Source: a virus
Length of the DNA: 30,147 bases
IMG/VR virus record: IMGVR_UViG_3300032086_000348
Coordinates: 1-30,147 of that record
Strand: one strand, 5' to 3'
Each line of letters begins with the position of its first letter. Within the stretch, counting starts at the first letter, position 1. Below, one piece after another: positions 20,870-29,321 of the stretch. A program made the position numbers and the translations under genes. A model generated the notes under the pieces. The model ran no database searches. It was not told the DNA's origin and saw only the letters and a list, made by a program, of their open reading frames with translations.

Positions 20870-22470
20870 TTAAAGATCAAAAGACCAAATAGCGGCAGTG
20901 CCGTTGTCAATAACATACATTTTTTTGCCGTTTGATTTAAAAAATACACCTTCAGGCACAAGAGTATAATCAGTAAGACTAAAATTTTGATTGTAAGAAG
21001 CGGTAGAAACATCCCATGCAGTGCTTAAATCATATTCAAAAACAGCATCATTTGTATAACCAGTAACATACATTTTTAATCCATCATCTCTAAAATAAAG
21101 GCCGCTTGGATTTGTTGCTTGGCTATTGACACTAAAATTTTGATTGTAAGAAGCAGTGGAAACATCCCATGCAGTGCTTAAATTGTATTCGTTTACATCA
21201 TCTCCGCTTCTACCAAGAACATACATTTTAGTGCCGTCTGACTTAAAAGAAATGGTCATTGGATTAGTTTCTTGAGTTGAAACAGAGAAAACTGTTGTAT
21301 GAGAAGCAGTGCTAATATTCCACGCAGTGCTTAAAGAGTATTCGTTTACCTCATCACCATTAAGGCCAACAATAAACATTTTTGTACCATCGGACTTAAA
21401 GAAAAGACCGGAAGGCTGGAGTTCTTGGGCTGAAATACTAAAACTTCTGGTGTAAGAAGCAGTAGTAAGATTCCATGCTGTACTCAAACCGTATTGAAGA
21501 ACAACATCACCAGTTGCATCCGTAACGTACAATTCAGTTCCATCTGGTTTAAAAAACAAATCAGTAGGGTTTACAGTTTGTGATGCAACGCTAAAATAAT
21601 TGGTTGTTGGCGCGGTAAAACTTGCTGTAGAAACATCCCATGCCGTACTTAAAGTAAATTTTGTAAATCCCCAATTTGATCCTCCAATAAACATTTCTGT
21701 ACCGTCAGACTTAAAATCAAGCCCTGTTGGGTTATTTTCTGCCTCCAATCCACTAAGATCCTTGTACTGAGAAAAAGAAGCTGTACTAATATTGTATGCC
21801 GTAGTTAAATCAAATTCATACACACGGGGGCCATAAGTACTATCAACAATAAACATTGATGTACCATCATCTTCAAATCGTAGACCCTTAAAGGAGTTTA
21901 TTGCTGGATTAACTACGCTTGTTGATCCTATATCAAGCAGTCTAGTATACGATGCAGTGCTAATATCCCATGCAGTGCTTAAACTCCATTGAGTAAGCCA
22001 ATCTAACGACCCACCATTAACAATGTAGACTTCAGTTCCGTCCGGTTTAAAAAAAAGTCCTCGTTCTGGGCTATGATTTACACCCGATACAGTAGTTAAA
22101 TTACCAAGATCTCTAGTATAAGAAGCAGTAGAAACATCCCATGCAGTGCTTAGTGTATATTGATAAAGTTTGTTATTTTGTAGGCCCGTAACATACATTT
22201 CAGTTCCGTCTGATTTAAAAAAAAGCGCCTGTGGATTATTGTCTTGTGTTGTAACCTGAAAGCCTTGATTGTATGTTGCTGTAGACAAATCATATGCTGT
22301 TGATAAATCGTATTCACGCACACTGTCAGGATTGGTATTGGTAATAAAATATATTTTAGTTCCATCAGGCTTCAAAAATATATTTTGATTTGAACCTTGT
22401 GGTTGCGTAAATTTAAAGTTTATTGGACTACCATTAAAAACAGCCGTAGAAATATCCCAAGCTATACCAC
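20870..22470 (-). repeat. ten tandem protein repeats of about 50-57 residues
   Basis: Each unit contains a DGT-x-[ML]-[YF] core and an LSTAW-[DN]-[VI]-STAS linker. The units are clear at protein level and also visible as recurring DNA such as 'gtagaaacatcccatgcagt' (minus-strand coding). Unit lengths vary through insertions between the linker and the DGT strand. Confidence 0.8.
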
Positions 22471-22522
22471 CACCAGCGTTACCAGCGGAGGCTTGAATTG
22501 CTTTTAAAGCTAACCTACTCAT
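20870..22522 (-). CDS. propeller-like repeat tail protein (10 repeats), about 550 aa
   Basis: The preferred start is the ATG at 22522, overlapping the previous stop (ATGA) and giving MSRLALKAIQASAGNAGGG. A TTG 33 bases earlier keeps the frame open but lies inside the conserved end of the upstream gene. The rest is ten repeats of about 50-57 residues. The consensus is F-[FKS]-[SP]-DGT-[KE]-MYV, then a hydrophobic turn, a YxLSTAW strand, and D-[VI]-STASY. This four-strand pattern resembles blades of beta-propellers such as YVTN/NHL types. The first unit starts AWDISTAVF and the last ends IWSFDL, so the ends could complete one blade ('velcro' closure). Position in a fibre cluster suggests a tail-tip or receptor-contact protein. 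The fold is inferred from repeats. Confidence 0.78.
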   Translation of the reverse strand: MSRLALKAIQASAGNAGGGIAWDISTAVFNGSPINFKFTQPQGSNQNIFLKPDGTKIYFITNTNPDSVREYDLSTAYDLSTATYNQGFQVTTQDNNPQALFFKSDGTEMYVTGLQNNKLYQYTLSTAWDVSTASYTRDLGNLTTVSGVNHSPERGLFFKPDGTEVYIVNGGSLDWLTQWSLSTAWDISTASYTRLLDIGSTSVVNPAINSFKGLRFEDDGTSMFIVDSTYGPRVYEFDLTTAYNISTASFSQYKDLSGLEAENNPTGLDFKSDGTEMFIGGSNWGFTKFTLSTAWDVSTASFTAPTTNYFSVASQTVNPTDLFFKPDGTELYVTDATGDVVLQYGLSTAWNLTTASYTRSFSISAQELQPSGLFFKSDGTKMFIVGLNGDEVNEYSLSTAWNISTASHTTVFSVSTQETNPMTISFKSDGTKMYVLGRSGDDVNEYNLSTAWDVSTASYNQNFSVNSQATNPSGLYFRDDGLKMYVTGYTNDAVFEYDLSTAWDVSTASYNQNFSLTDYTLVPEGVFFKSNGKKMYVIDNGTAAIWSFDL

Positions 22523-23004
22523 CCTAAAGCTTGCCCCGCTGTAAACCCGTACCAAGTTGTGCCGCCGTCATGGGTGATAAACACAAAGTAATCAACCGCT
22601 GATGCCGTAGCTGTCAACGTAGGCGCTGTAGCACTAGGCCAATCTACTGATGCAGGCCAAGTTACTGTATACCCAGAAGCACTAGCATCCTGCACAAGTT
22701 TCAACGTAAACGCAGATACCTTGCCGCTAGACGCTGGGTTGCTAAACGTAAACGTAGTATTCTCAGTCAGTGTATGACTAAAGTTTGTACCATCACGGAG
22801 GTTTACAGTCGTAGCATTACTACTAGATGTAACTGCTGTGTACTCTTCTGAAACGCCGTTATCAAACGTCACCACACCATTAGCATCTGCTGTTAAACTC
22901 TTAGATGCTTCGCTAGTTCCTAAAGTAGTTATATCTAAATAATTAAGTTCTGTAGCTGTGGAAGTTACGCCACCTAAGTCTGCAATTGTTCTAGCATTGC
23001 TCAT
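22519..23004 (-). CDS. short tail-fibre-like protein, 161 aa
   Basis: The product begins MSNARTIADLGGVTSTATEL with NYLDI, reusing the 'TSTAxELNxLDG' motif seen several times in the 674-residue fibre encoded upstream. The rest is strand-rich and Thr/Ser-rich (EEYTAVTSSSNATTVNLRDG, TENTTFTFSNPASSGKVSAF) and ends with DYFVFITHDGGTTWYGFTAG, a recurrent ending of phage fibre proteins. A good GGAG lies nine bases before the ATG. It is probably a trimeric fibre or tip protein that attaches to or extends another fibre. The trimeric state is general knowledge of such proteins, not seen here. Confidence 0.7.
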   Translation of the reverse strand: MSNARTIADLGGVTSTATELNYLDITTLGTSEASKSLTADANGVVTFDNGVSEEYTAVTSSSNATTVNLRDGTNFSHTLTENTTFTFSNPASSGKVSAFTLKLVQDASASGYTVTWPASVDWPSATAPTLTATASAVDYFVFITHDGGTTWYGFTAGQALG

Positions 23005-23027
23005 GTTCTATTACTCCAAATATACGA

Positions 23028-24002
23028 TTAAAATGTAATGGTGCCAGAGCCTGTAAATTTATAAATATTATAACTACCATCGGTGCTTGTAGTTGGTGAG
23101 CCTGTTGTAGCTGTTGCTGTTTCTAAAGTTCTTATAATTACAACTCCTGAACCTCCTGCTCCTCCAACGAAGCTTGTGTGCGACTCTGCGCCACCTCCAC
23201 CGCCTCCTAAATTAGCAGTTCCATTTACACCGTTTGAGCTATTACCGCCAGCACCACCTCCACCAGAGCCTCCAGCGGCCCCGCCGGTTTGGTAAGCACC
23301 GCCTCCGCCACCACCACCGTATGTAACACTAGAGCCTGTTATAGAATTAGCAGTACCGTTTCCTCCTGCTCCAGCCGCTGAAGAAGTGCCATCTTGTCCT
23401 GCGGCCCCAGCACCTCCACCGCCTCCAGAGCCATAATTTGGTGCAGAATTATTTCCATCACCGCCATCATTGCCTTCAGATGGACTGTATCCCCCTGCGT
23501 TTCCACTACCCGCAATGTTTCCTAGTCTTGCGCCACCACCTCCTGATCCGCCGTCTCTTCCGTATCCAGTACCAGTGCCGGTGCTGTTGGTAACGCTAAC
23601 TGAATAGTTTCCTCCTCCACCTCCGCCAGATGACGTTACTGTAGTAATTCCTGTTCCAGATATAGACGAATCACTACCAGTTGAACCTGCTTGTCCTGTA
23701 GCTGTCTGACTTGCTCCAGCACCTACAGTAATTGTGTAAACATTTCCTGATGTTAAGCTAAAACTAGAAGCAGTTCTGTAGCCGCCTGCACCACCACCAG
23801 CCCCATGATAAGTACCACCACCTCCGCCGCCACCGCCAGCAAGAACTAAATATTCAATATCAACACTAACAGCAACTCCGGGCCATTTTTGTTTTCCTAC
23901 AAATGTATTAGCTTCTTGAACGCTCCAAACACCACTTGCCGCGCTACTTGTTGGCGTTACTTTAGTTGAAGAAATAATATTGCCTTGATGACGGCTAGAC
24001 AT
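23028..24002 (-). CDS. glycine-rich tail adhesin-like protein A, 324 aa
   Basis: The N-terminus includes SGVWSVQEANTFVGKQKWPG, then the strand DIEYLVLAGGGGGGGG, followed by about 230 residues dominated by glycine runs. Short hydrophobic strands interrupt the runs (GGYRTASSFSLTSGNVYTIT, NAGGYSPSEGNDGG, SSVTYGGGGGGG), and the protein ends GGSGVVIIRT and DGSYNIYKFTGSGTITF. This is the layout of glycine-rich fibre proteins. In T-even phages the gp38 adhesin presents glycine-rich loops to receptors on packed polyglycine helices, and a comparable receptor role is a reasonable guess. It is clearly paralogous to the 310-residue protein encoded just upstream. The ATG overlaps the previous gene's last codons by eight bases. 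Confidence 0.75.
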   Translation of the reverse strand: MSSRHQGNIISSTKVTPTSSAASGVWSVQEANTFVGKQKWPGVAVSVDIEYLVLAGGGGGGGGTYHGAGGGAGGYRTASSFSLTSGNVYTITVGAGASQTATGQAGSTGSDSSISGTGITTVTSSGGGGGGNYSVSVTNSTGTGTGYGRDGGSGGGGARLGNIAGSGNAGGYSPSEGNDGGDGNNSAPNYGSGGGGGAGAAGQDGTSSAAGAGGNGTANSITGSSVTYGGGGGGGAYQTGGAAGGSGGGGAGGNSSNGVNGTANLGGGGGGAESHTSFVGGAGGSGVVIIRTLETATATTGSPTTSTDGSYNIYKFTGSGTITF

Positions 24003-24357
24003 CTACTTGATCCCAGCTAGTGGTTGATTCATTCCACTCATACATATTACCATCATCAGGTCTTGTAGTAGGGGCTTCCCATTGACACGTTGTTTCATTT
24101 AAAACCCAGCTTGCGTATGGCTTAGGCGGTATAAAAGCATCACGACCACTATCGTATGTAAACCCAATGCCTGCAAAATTCTTTCGTATATTGTTGTTGT
24201 AGCTAGTCTGTTTCCATGTGCCACCAAACAATGTGTTACAAAAAGATATTCCAAGAGACTCTTGTTCAACACCATCACCATCAAGAAGTTCTGGATTAGC
24301 TACAACAATGACTCTTAAAACTTCATTATTTTCATTTAATTCTGCAAAATGTGCCAT
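23995..24357 (-). CDS. conserved tail-associated small protein (MAHFAELNENN family), 120 aa
   Basis: The product starts MAHFAELNENNEVLRVIVVA and contains GISFCNTLFGGTWKQTSYNN, then RKNFAGIGFTYDSGRDAFI and PPKPYASWVLNETTCQWEAP. I recognise this as a short protein found repeatedly in marine phages, especially cyanophages, near tail-fibre genes, with no proven function. It is strand-rich and aromatic-rich, has two cysteines, and lacks a signal peptide or membrane segment. It sits exactly between the two glycine-rich paralogs, overlapping both neighbours (TAATG upstream, eight bases downstream), which hints that it works with those adhesins as a cap, chaperone or tip. Confidence 0.78.
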   Translation of the reverse strand: MAHFAELNENNEVLRVIVVANPELLDGDGVEQESLGISFCNTLFGGTWKQTSYNNNIRKNFAGIGFTYDSGRDAFIPPKPYASWVLNETTCQWEAPTTRPDDGNMYEWNESTTSWDQVDV

Positions 24358-25289
24358 TAGAACGTAATACTCCCTGAACCCGTAAATGTATAAATAGTGT
24401 AACTGCCGTCTGCGGTTACGGTTGGCGAACCTGTTGTAGCTGTAGCTGTATTTAGCGTTCTGATAATTACAACGCCTGAACCGCCTGTTCCGCCAGTTGT
24501 GTTGCTTGGGTAGCTTCCGCCACCACCGCCACCGCCAGTGTTAGCCGTGCCTGTTCCAGCGGCAGAAGAACCATCGCTTCCAGCACCACCGCCTCCAGAA
24601 CCGCCTGTTCCCGGCGTTGAGGTTCCTGCATCAGGCCAACAACCACCGCCTCCACCACCCGCCCGTGTCACGGATGAGCCAGTTATTGAAGATGCTGAAC
24701 CATCACCACCATTGCCACCGTTCGTGCCATTAACTGCATTGCCTCCAGCGCTACCGGCTCCACCGCCACTACCGCCCGGACCGTTCTTAGTTACGCCTAA
24801 GCCTCCGTCATTTCCTTCTGAGGGTGTGTAGCCGCCAGCGTTACCAGAACCCACTGTAGCGGCACCATCAGACGCTCCACCTCCAGAGCCTCCGTCACCG
24901 CCATCCTCTTCTGTGCCGCCACTGTATGAACCACCGCCACCACCGCCGCTAGAAGACACAGAATTAAACGAGCTATCGGAGCCGTTTGAGCCTCTAGTGC
25001 TTGTGTTTACTCCGCCTGCACCGCCTGCCCCTACTGTAACAGTGTAAGTAACGCCTGATGTAAGCGTTTGGTTAGTAAACTCACGATAACCACCAGCCCC
25101 TGCTCCAGCGGCAATTTGAGTGCCGCCTCCGCCCCCGCCTGCAATAATTAGGTAATCTGCAATTGGCACACCTCCGGGCCACCCAGTTTTATTTTGAACG
25201 TGGGTAGCTAAAGCCCAAATACCACTAAAAACCTTTGAGGCTTCTTCTAAACCGTTAAAGCCAATAAAGCCGCCTTTATCTTTAGCCAC
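24357..25289 (-). CDS. glycine-rich tail adhesin-like protein B, 310 aa
   Basis: The architecture matches the other glycine-rich protein: an N-terminal SGIWALATHVQNKTGWPGG block, the strand IADYLIIAGGGGGG, a long glycine-rich body with GGYREFTNQTLTSGVTYTVT, NAGGYTPSEGNDGG and SITGSSVTRAGGGGGG, and the end GGSGVVIIRT then DGSYTIYTFTGSGSITF. The ends and the NAGGY[ST]PSEGNDGG landmark are nearly identical to the paralog, while the glycine-rich middles differ in composition. The start is GTG with AGGAG six bases upstream. It is probably a receptor-contacting or fibre-tip component; the role is inferred from composition and location. Confidence 0.75.
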   Translation of the reverse strand: MAKDKGGFIGFNGLEEASKVFSGIWALATHVQNKTGWPGGVPIADYLIIAGGGGGGTQIAAGAGAGGYREFTNQTLTSGVTYTVTVGAGGAGGVNTSTRGSNGSDSSFNSVSSSGGGGGGSYSGGTEEDGGDGGSGGGASDGAATVGSGNAGGYTPSEGNDGGLGVTKNGPGGSGGGAGSAGGNAVNGTNGGNGGDGSASSITGSSVTRAGGGGGGCWPDAGTSTPGTGGSGGGGAGSDGSSAAGTGTANTGGGGGGGSYPSNTTGGTGGSGVVIIRTLNTATATTGSPTVTADGSYTIYTFTGSGSITF

Positions 25290-25301
25290 GACTAGCTCCT
25301 A

Positions 25302-25676
25302 TTAGCTAATTTCTTCGTAACTTACGATAACTTCTAGGTCGTTTGCGGTTCCTGCCGTAACAGAAATAGACCTATCTTCTTCAAGATAAATTGCTGTATT
25401 TTTATCAACTACAACTAAAGAAGCATCAGCCGGTACTGAAACAGTAGAAACTAATGAATATGCTGTTCCTCCTGCTGACGCCGCAGTATGATAATCAACA
25501 GTTACATCGCAATTGTTTGTGCCATCTACATTTGCAACTTGAATCATATTAATCTTAAAAACTTTACCACTAGATGCCGCATTACTTACAAGAGAAGTTG
25601 CGCTAGTAGTAGATAACGCAAGATAAGCTGTCTTGCCTGTAATAGTGGATACATTTACAATGTTTGGTGCCGCCAT
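25302..25676 (-). CDS. small beta-rich tail-associated protein, 124 aa
   Basis: The product begins MAAPNIVNVSTITGKTAYLA, is rich in Ser, Thr, Val and Ala, and alternates strands and turns (KVFKINMIQVANVDGTNNCD, VTVDYHTAASAGG, DASLVVVDKNTAIYLEEDRS). Short proteins of this appearance are common just downstream of fibre genes in marine phages and are likely virion components, but I know no function. A strong AGGAG lies seven bases before the ATG, overlapping the fibre gene's stop as TAGGAG. No membrane segment, catalytic motif or cysteine pair is visible. Confidence 0.7.
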   Translation of the reverse strand: MAAPNIVNVSTITGKTAYLALSTTSATSLVSNAASSGKVFKINMIQVANVDGTNNCDVTVDYHTAASAGGTAYSLVSTVSVPADASLVVVDKNTAIYLEEDRSISVTAGTANDLEVIVSYEEIS

Positions 25677-25686
25677 GTTTTAGCTC

Positions 25687-27711
25687 CTATCCGAATACAA
25701 TAGCCATCGCAATGGCTTTACCAGTTCCAGCCTTAGTATCTAGCTGTGTTTGAATGTTAGAGGTTACGCCATCAACATAATTAATTTCTGCTGTAGTAGC
25801 TGTAACGCCGTCGAGAATATTTAGTTCTGCCGCTGTTGAAGTAATTCCAAGATTTGTAAGTGCTGTAGAAGCACTGCTAAGATCTGAAAGATTATTACTA
25901 GCAATTAAAGCATTAGCTACTGCAAAAGTTTCGTAAGCTAGTATTTCAACGCTGTCACCTACTGTAGCTCCTGTAGTTAGAACAACAGAAGTTCCGTTAG
26001 TAGCAGTAAAGTCTGTACCACTAACAAGCTTTACACCATTTAAATATACGTCTACATAACCAGCCGTATAGGTGGCAGAAAATGTTGTTTGAGATGCAGT
26101 AGCTGTTGCAGATGTTCTTGTGTATGCAAACTGAGCGCCCAACGAACTCCACGCAGAACCGTTGTAACCTTCAAAGCCGCTTGTCGTTGTGTTATAACGA
26201 ATCATGCCTTGAGCCGCTGTAGGACGCTGTGCTGTTGTACCTACGGGCAGTGTAAGGGCGTCTGTGCTACTAATCGTCACAGTGCCTGTAAAGGTCGGAC
26301 TAGCTTTTAAATTGTCCCAAGAAGCGTTAGTGCCGTCTGTGGTTAAGTAGTATCCGCTGTTACCTGTTTGACTTGGAAGGGAATCAACATCTCCAAAAGA
26401 TATTGTACCTGATCCATTTGTAATTAAAGCTTGTCCTGAAGTTCCATCAGAAGTAGGAAGCGTAAAGGCTGTAACAAAGCTTTGAAGATTTGCATCATAC
26501 GCAAGAACATCAGAGCTTATTGTTAAGCCAAGACTAGCCCTTGCAGTAGCTCCTGACTCAGCAACCCACGTAGTACCATTACCAACTATAAAATTACCGT
26601 CAGTGTTTGAAAGAGCGGCAATAGCAGTAAGATCTGCATCAAGTGATTGTTTAGCATCTAACTGCGTTTGAATATTTGAAGTAACGCCGTCTGTATAATT
26701 TAATTCTGCTGTTGTGGCTGTTACACCGTCAAGGATATTAAGTTCTGCTGGAGTAGATGTAATAGATACTCCACCTACTTGTAGAGTAGTCGCATTAACT
26801 TCACCGGCAGAACCATATATAACGGCTTTACTATTTACAATCGTTCCTGCACTAGAACCATCTACTAGGTTTAGTTCAGACGCTGTAGATGTAACGCCAT
26901 CCATAATATTAAGTTCAGCGGCTGTAGCAGTAATTGCTGTACCGTTGAAGTTAATAGCATCTAGATAGGCTGTGCCATCAATATAAATATCACGCCACTC
27001 TTTTGTAGAGCTTCCAAGATCATAAGTGTCATCAGTATCTGGAGTAATGTTTGATGCAACATCTGCCGTAAGTGTAATACTATCTGTGTCGGCATCACCA
27101 AACGTAAGGTTACCAGAGATCGTAGCATTACCAGTGACTGTAAGATTACCACCAACACTTAAGTCGTTTGTGGTTGTAACATTACCCGTCAGTGTTGAAG
27201 TGCCTGTTACAGCCAACGTAGAGCTTAGTGTAGCCGCTCCAGTGACAGCAAGGGTACTAGATAGGGTTGTAGCGCCTGTTACGCCAAGAGTTGTGCCTAT
27301 TGTTGCGGCTTCATCAACCGTAAGAGTATCAATGGTTGCTGTACCATCAATGTAAAGATCTTTAAACTCTAGTGAGCTACTTCCAAGATCAATGTCATTA
27401 TCTGTTACAGGAACAATAGCGCCATCTTGAATACGAATCTGTTCTACTGCGGCACTAGAGACTTCTACATAAAATCCCCAACGATTGTTAGTACTATCAA
27501 CTTCAATCTTATTTAAAAAATCTAGATCACCAATCTTTGGGATATTACCGCCTTGCCCTGCGGTGCCATCATGCCTATGGCCTGTTGTTGTTGCACTGGT
27601 GCTAGAATACGCAAAAGCATTTACTAGCTGATTATATTCGTCATTAAACAGTGCGGCAGTAATTGTATCGCCATCAGCAAATGTACTTTGTCGTGTATAA
27701 GTTTGAGCCAT
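25687..27711 (-). CDS. tail fibre protein, 674 aa
   Basis: The N-terminus (MAQTYTRQSTFADGDTITAA, LFNDEYNQLVNAF) is a conserved virion-attachment module of marine phage fibres. The shaft contains repeats of VTGAATLSSTLA (about 140-178), typical of intertwined trimeric beta structures, paired 'DNDIDLGSSSLEFKDLYIDG'-type units (also DTYDLGSSTKEWRDIYIDG), and three copies of the AELNI-[ML]-DGVT block (about 255-285, 317-354, 622-657). Near 520-560 the RPTAAQGMIRYNTTTSGFEG and WSSLG segments mark another common fibre module. The chain ends GKAIAMAIVFG. Fibres of this kind carry out host recognition. The ATG has AGGAG six bases upstream, encoded in the preceding gene's final Arg-Arg codons. Confidence 0.85.
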   Translation of the reverse strand: MAQTYTRQSTFADGDTITAALFNDEYNQLVNAFAYSSTSATTTGHRHDGTAGQGGNIPKIGDLDFLNKIEVDSTNNRWGFYVEVSSAAVEQIRIQDGAIVPVTDNDIDLGSSSLEFKDLYIDGTATIDTLTVDEAATIGTTLGVTGATTLSSTLAVTGAATLSSTLAVTGTSTLTGNVTTTNDLSVGGNLTVTGNATISGNLTFGDADTDSITLTADVASNITPDTDDTYDLGSSTKEWRDIYIDGTAYLDAINFNGTAITATAAELNIMDGVTSTASELNLVDGSSAGTIVNSKAVIYGSAGEVNATTLQVGGVSITSTPAELNILDGVTATTAELNYTDGVTSNIQTQLDAKQSLDADLTAIAALSNTDGNFIVGNGTTWVAESGATARASLGLTISSDVLAYDANLQSFVTAFTLPTSDGTSGQALITNGSGTISFGDVDSLPSQTGNSGYYLTTDGTNASWDNLKASPTFTGTVTISSTDALTLPVGTTAQRPTAAQGMIRYNTTTSGFEGYNGSAWSSLGAQFAYTRTSATATASQTTFSATYTAGYVDVYLNGVKLVSGTDFTATNGTSVVLTTGATVGDSVEILAYETFAVANALIASNNLSDLSSASTALTNLGITSTAAELNILDGVTATTAEINYVDGVTSNIQTQLDTKAGTGKAIAMAIVFG

Positions 27712-27713
27712 TA

Positions 27714-29321
27714 TTATCTCCTACCTGATGGCATATAGTCTATATAAAAACCATTAACTGCATACGGAAAATTCTTATCTTCTGTTTTAAGTCGTAGACT
27801 AACTGTAGTTCCACTACCCTGCACAATTGTTCTTACCATTGGATCGTTTGTACCTCCAAAGGTTGCAGTGCCAAACAAAGCTTCTCCAAAAATTGCGGGT
27901 AATGGTATACCAGTAATTTCTATATCTGGGGGTTGTAAAAGATCGCTAGATTTATAATCATATCGAAGTCTTAGTGTAGGGGTTATTTCCCCTTCAGGAG
28001 AAAAAGAAGTTCTAACATATTTTAAAGTTTTTCTAGTTCCAATATCTCCAAAATCTAAATCGGCTGTTTCATAAATAGCTGTGATGTTTTGTTCAGCACC
28101 TCCACTTAAAAAAGAAGTGCCTGTATCATGATTATAAATATATCCGTCTTTATCGCCGTGATAAACTTTTTCAAGACCGTTATAATCAATTGTAGAACTA
28201 AGTCCAAAAGCCTGAATGCCTTGCGTTTCAGACCATTCAAAACCTTGGCCTGTAAAGGTTCCAATAATTCCTAAAGCATTTGCAATGGTTTCATTAGGCC
28301 CTGAATAAAAAAGACGATACTGAGATTTTTCGCGTATGACACAACTATCAATAACATAATCTGTTATATTTTGGTTTACTTCTCTAATAACACTTTGTAT
28401 TTGTCTAGAAATAGAGCTTAACTCTGTATCACCAATCCTTGCTGTACCCGCAACAGTACGAATACCATCAGGCGCAAGAAAAACTAGATCACCTCCAATT
28501 TCTTGAATACTATATCCACTAAGACAACCTACGTTTTCAGCAATAGGATCTATACGAACAGCTTGTGAGTCATTAATATTTATAAGTTTATGAATACTAT
28601 TTCTTGTAAAAACAATTAAATCTGTTCTAAAACCTTTAATCCCTTGTATTTGATCTGAAATTGATATAGCACCAGCACCAGCACCAGTAAAATTAGAGGG
28701 GTCGTTATATACACTATAATAAACTGTGTTTAAGTTATTAGCTACGCCTGCCACCACTAAATGATGGTCATGAACTGTAATATATTTAACTGAGTTTGTG
28801 CCAGCAACAGCTATTTCTCCTGCAAAAAAAGTACGAGTATTTAAATCTCCAGTACCTTCCATTCTAAAAGAATATAATTTATTAGCGCCATCTGCTATAA
28901 TTACTTCCCCATAGTTATAGGCAGGCCCTTCAAAAAGAGCAAATTGGCACTGGTCTTGGCCTGTGCGCGTTAAAGTTGATCGACCTGTAAAAGTTGTATA
29001 GTTATCTCCACTACCAGCCACAGAACTACGATTTATCTGTAGCCAAGTAGCTCCATCATTACTAAAGAAAATATCTGTGCCTGAACAAATAATAACGCCA
29101 TCAGCATATGCAAAGGTTCCTAAAACTCTGTTCGTAGTATTAGGTCTTACGGCTGATGCACCACCAAAAGGTGTAAAGCCATTAATCCGTCGATAGCCAC
29201 CATCTGGATCTACTTCAAAGTTAGAAAGTCGTACAGCAAAGCCGGGATTGCCTAACAACTCCAAAGAGTTTAGGTTAGTGTTTAATCCTCCTTTTGCCGC
29301 AAAACCATAAGCCTGAGACAT
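27714..29321 (-). CDS. tail hub / nozzle-like protein, 535 aa
   Basis: The product starts MSQAYGFAAKGGLNTNLNSL, followed by ELLGNPGFAVRLSNFEVDPD and GGYRRINGFTPFGG. The pattern 'GGL-x-N ... L-x-PGxAxxLxNFxxxxxGGYRRxxGF' opens the family of podovirus tail nozzle or DNA-stabilisation proteins (functionally like P22 gp10 or T7 tail tubular protein B). The remainder is a series of strand-rich units (VLGTFAYADGVIICSGTDIF, DHHLVVAGVANNLNTVYYSV) consistent with a propeller. It would form the channel below the adaptor ring. The start overlaps the adaptor gene's stop. The match is from memory of sequence style, so the general role is more certain than the family name. Confidence 0.75.
   Translation of the reverse strand: MSQAYGFAAKGGLNTNLNSLELLGNPGFAVRLSNFEVDPDGGYRRINGFTPFGGASAVRPNTTNRVLGTFAYADGVIICSGTDIFFSNDGATWLQINRSSVAGSGDNYTTFTGRSTLTRTGQDQCQFALFEGPAYNYGEVIIADGANKLYSFRMEGTGDLNTRTFFAGEIAVAGTNSVKYITVHDHHLVVAGVANNLNTVYYSVYNDPSNFTGAGAGAISISDQIQGIKGFRTDLIVFTRNSIHKLININDSQAVRIDPIAENVGCLSGYSIQEIGGDLVFLAPDGIRTVAGTARIGDTELSSISRQIQSVIREVNQNITDYVIDSCVIREKSQYRLFYSGPNETIANALGIIGTFTGQGFEWSETQGIQAFGLSSTIDYNGLEKVYHGDKDGYIYNHDTGTSFLSGGAEQNITAIYETADLDFGDIGTRKTLKYVRTSFSPEGEITPTLRLRYDYKSSDLLQPPDIEITGIPLPAIFGEALFGTATFGGTNDPMVRTIVQGSGTTVSLRLKTEDKNFPYAVNGFYIDYMPSGRR

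Noticed and set aside
23083-24831. Proline-rich open frames on the plus strand (23083-23295 and 24538-24831)
   Set aside because: They are the complement of glycine codons in the two glycine-rich genes (GGN read as CCN), not real proline-rich proteins.
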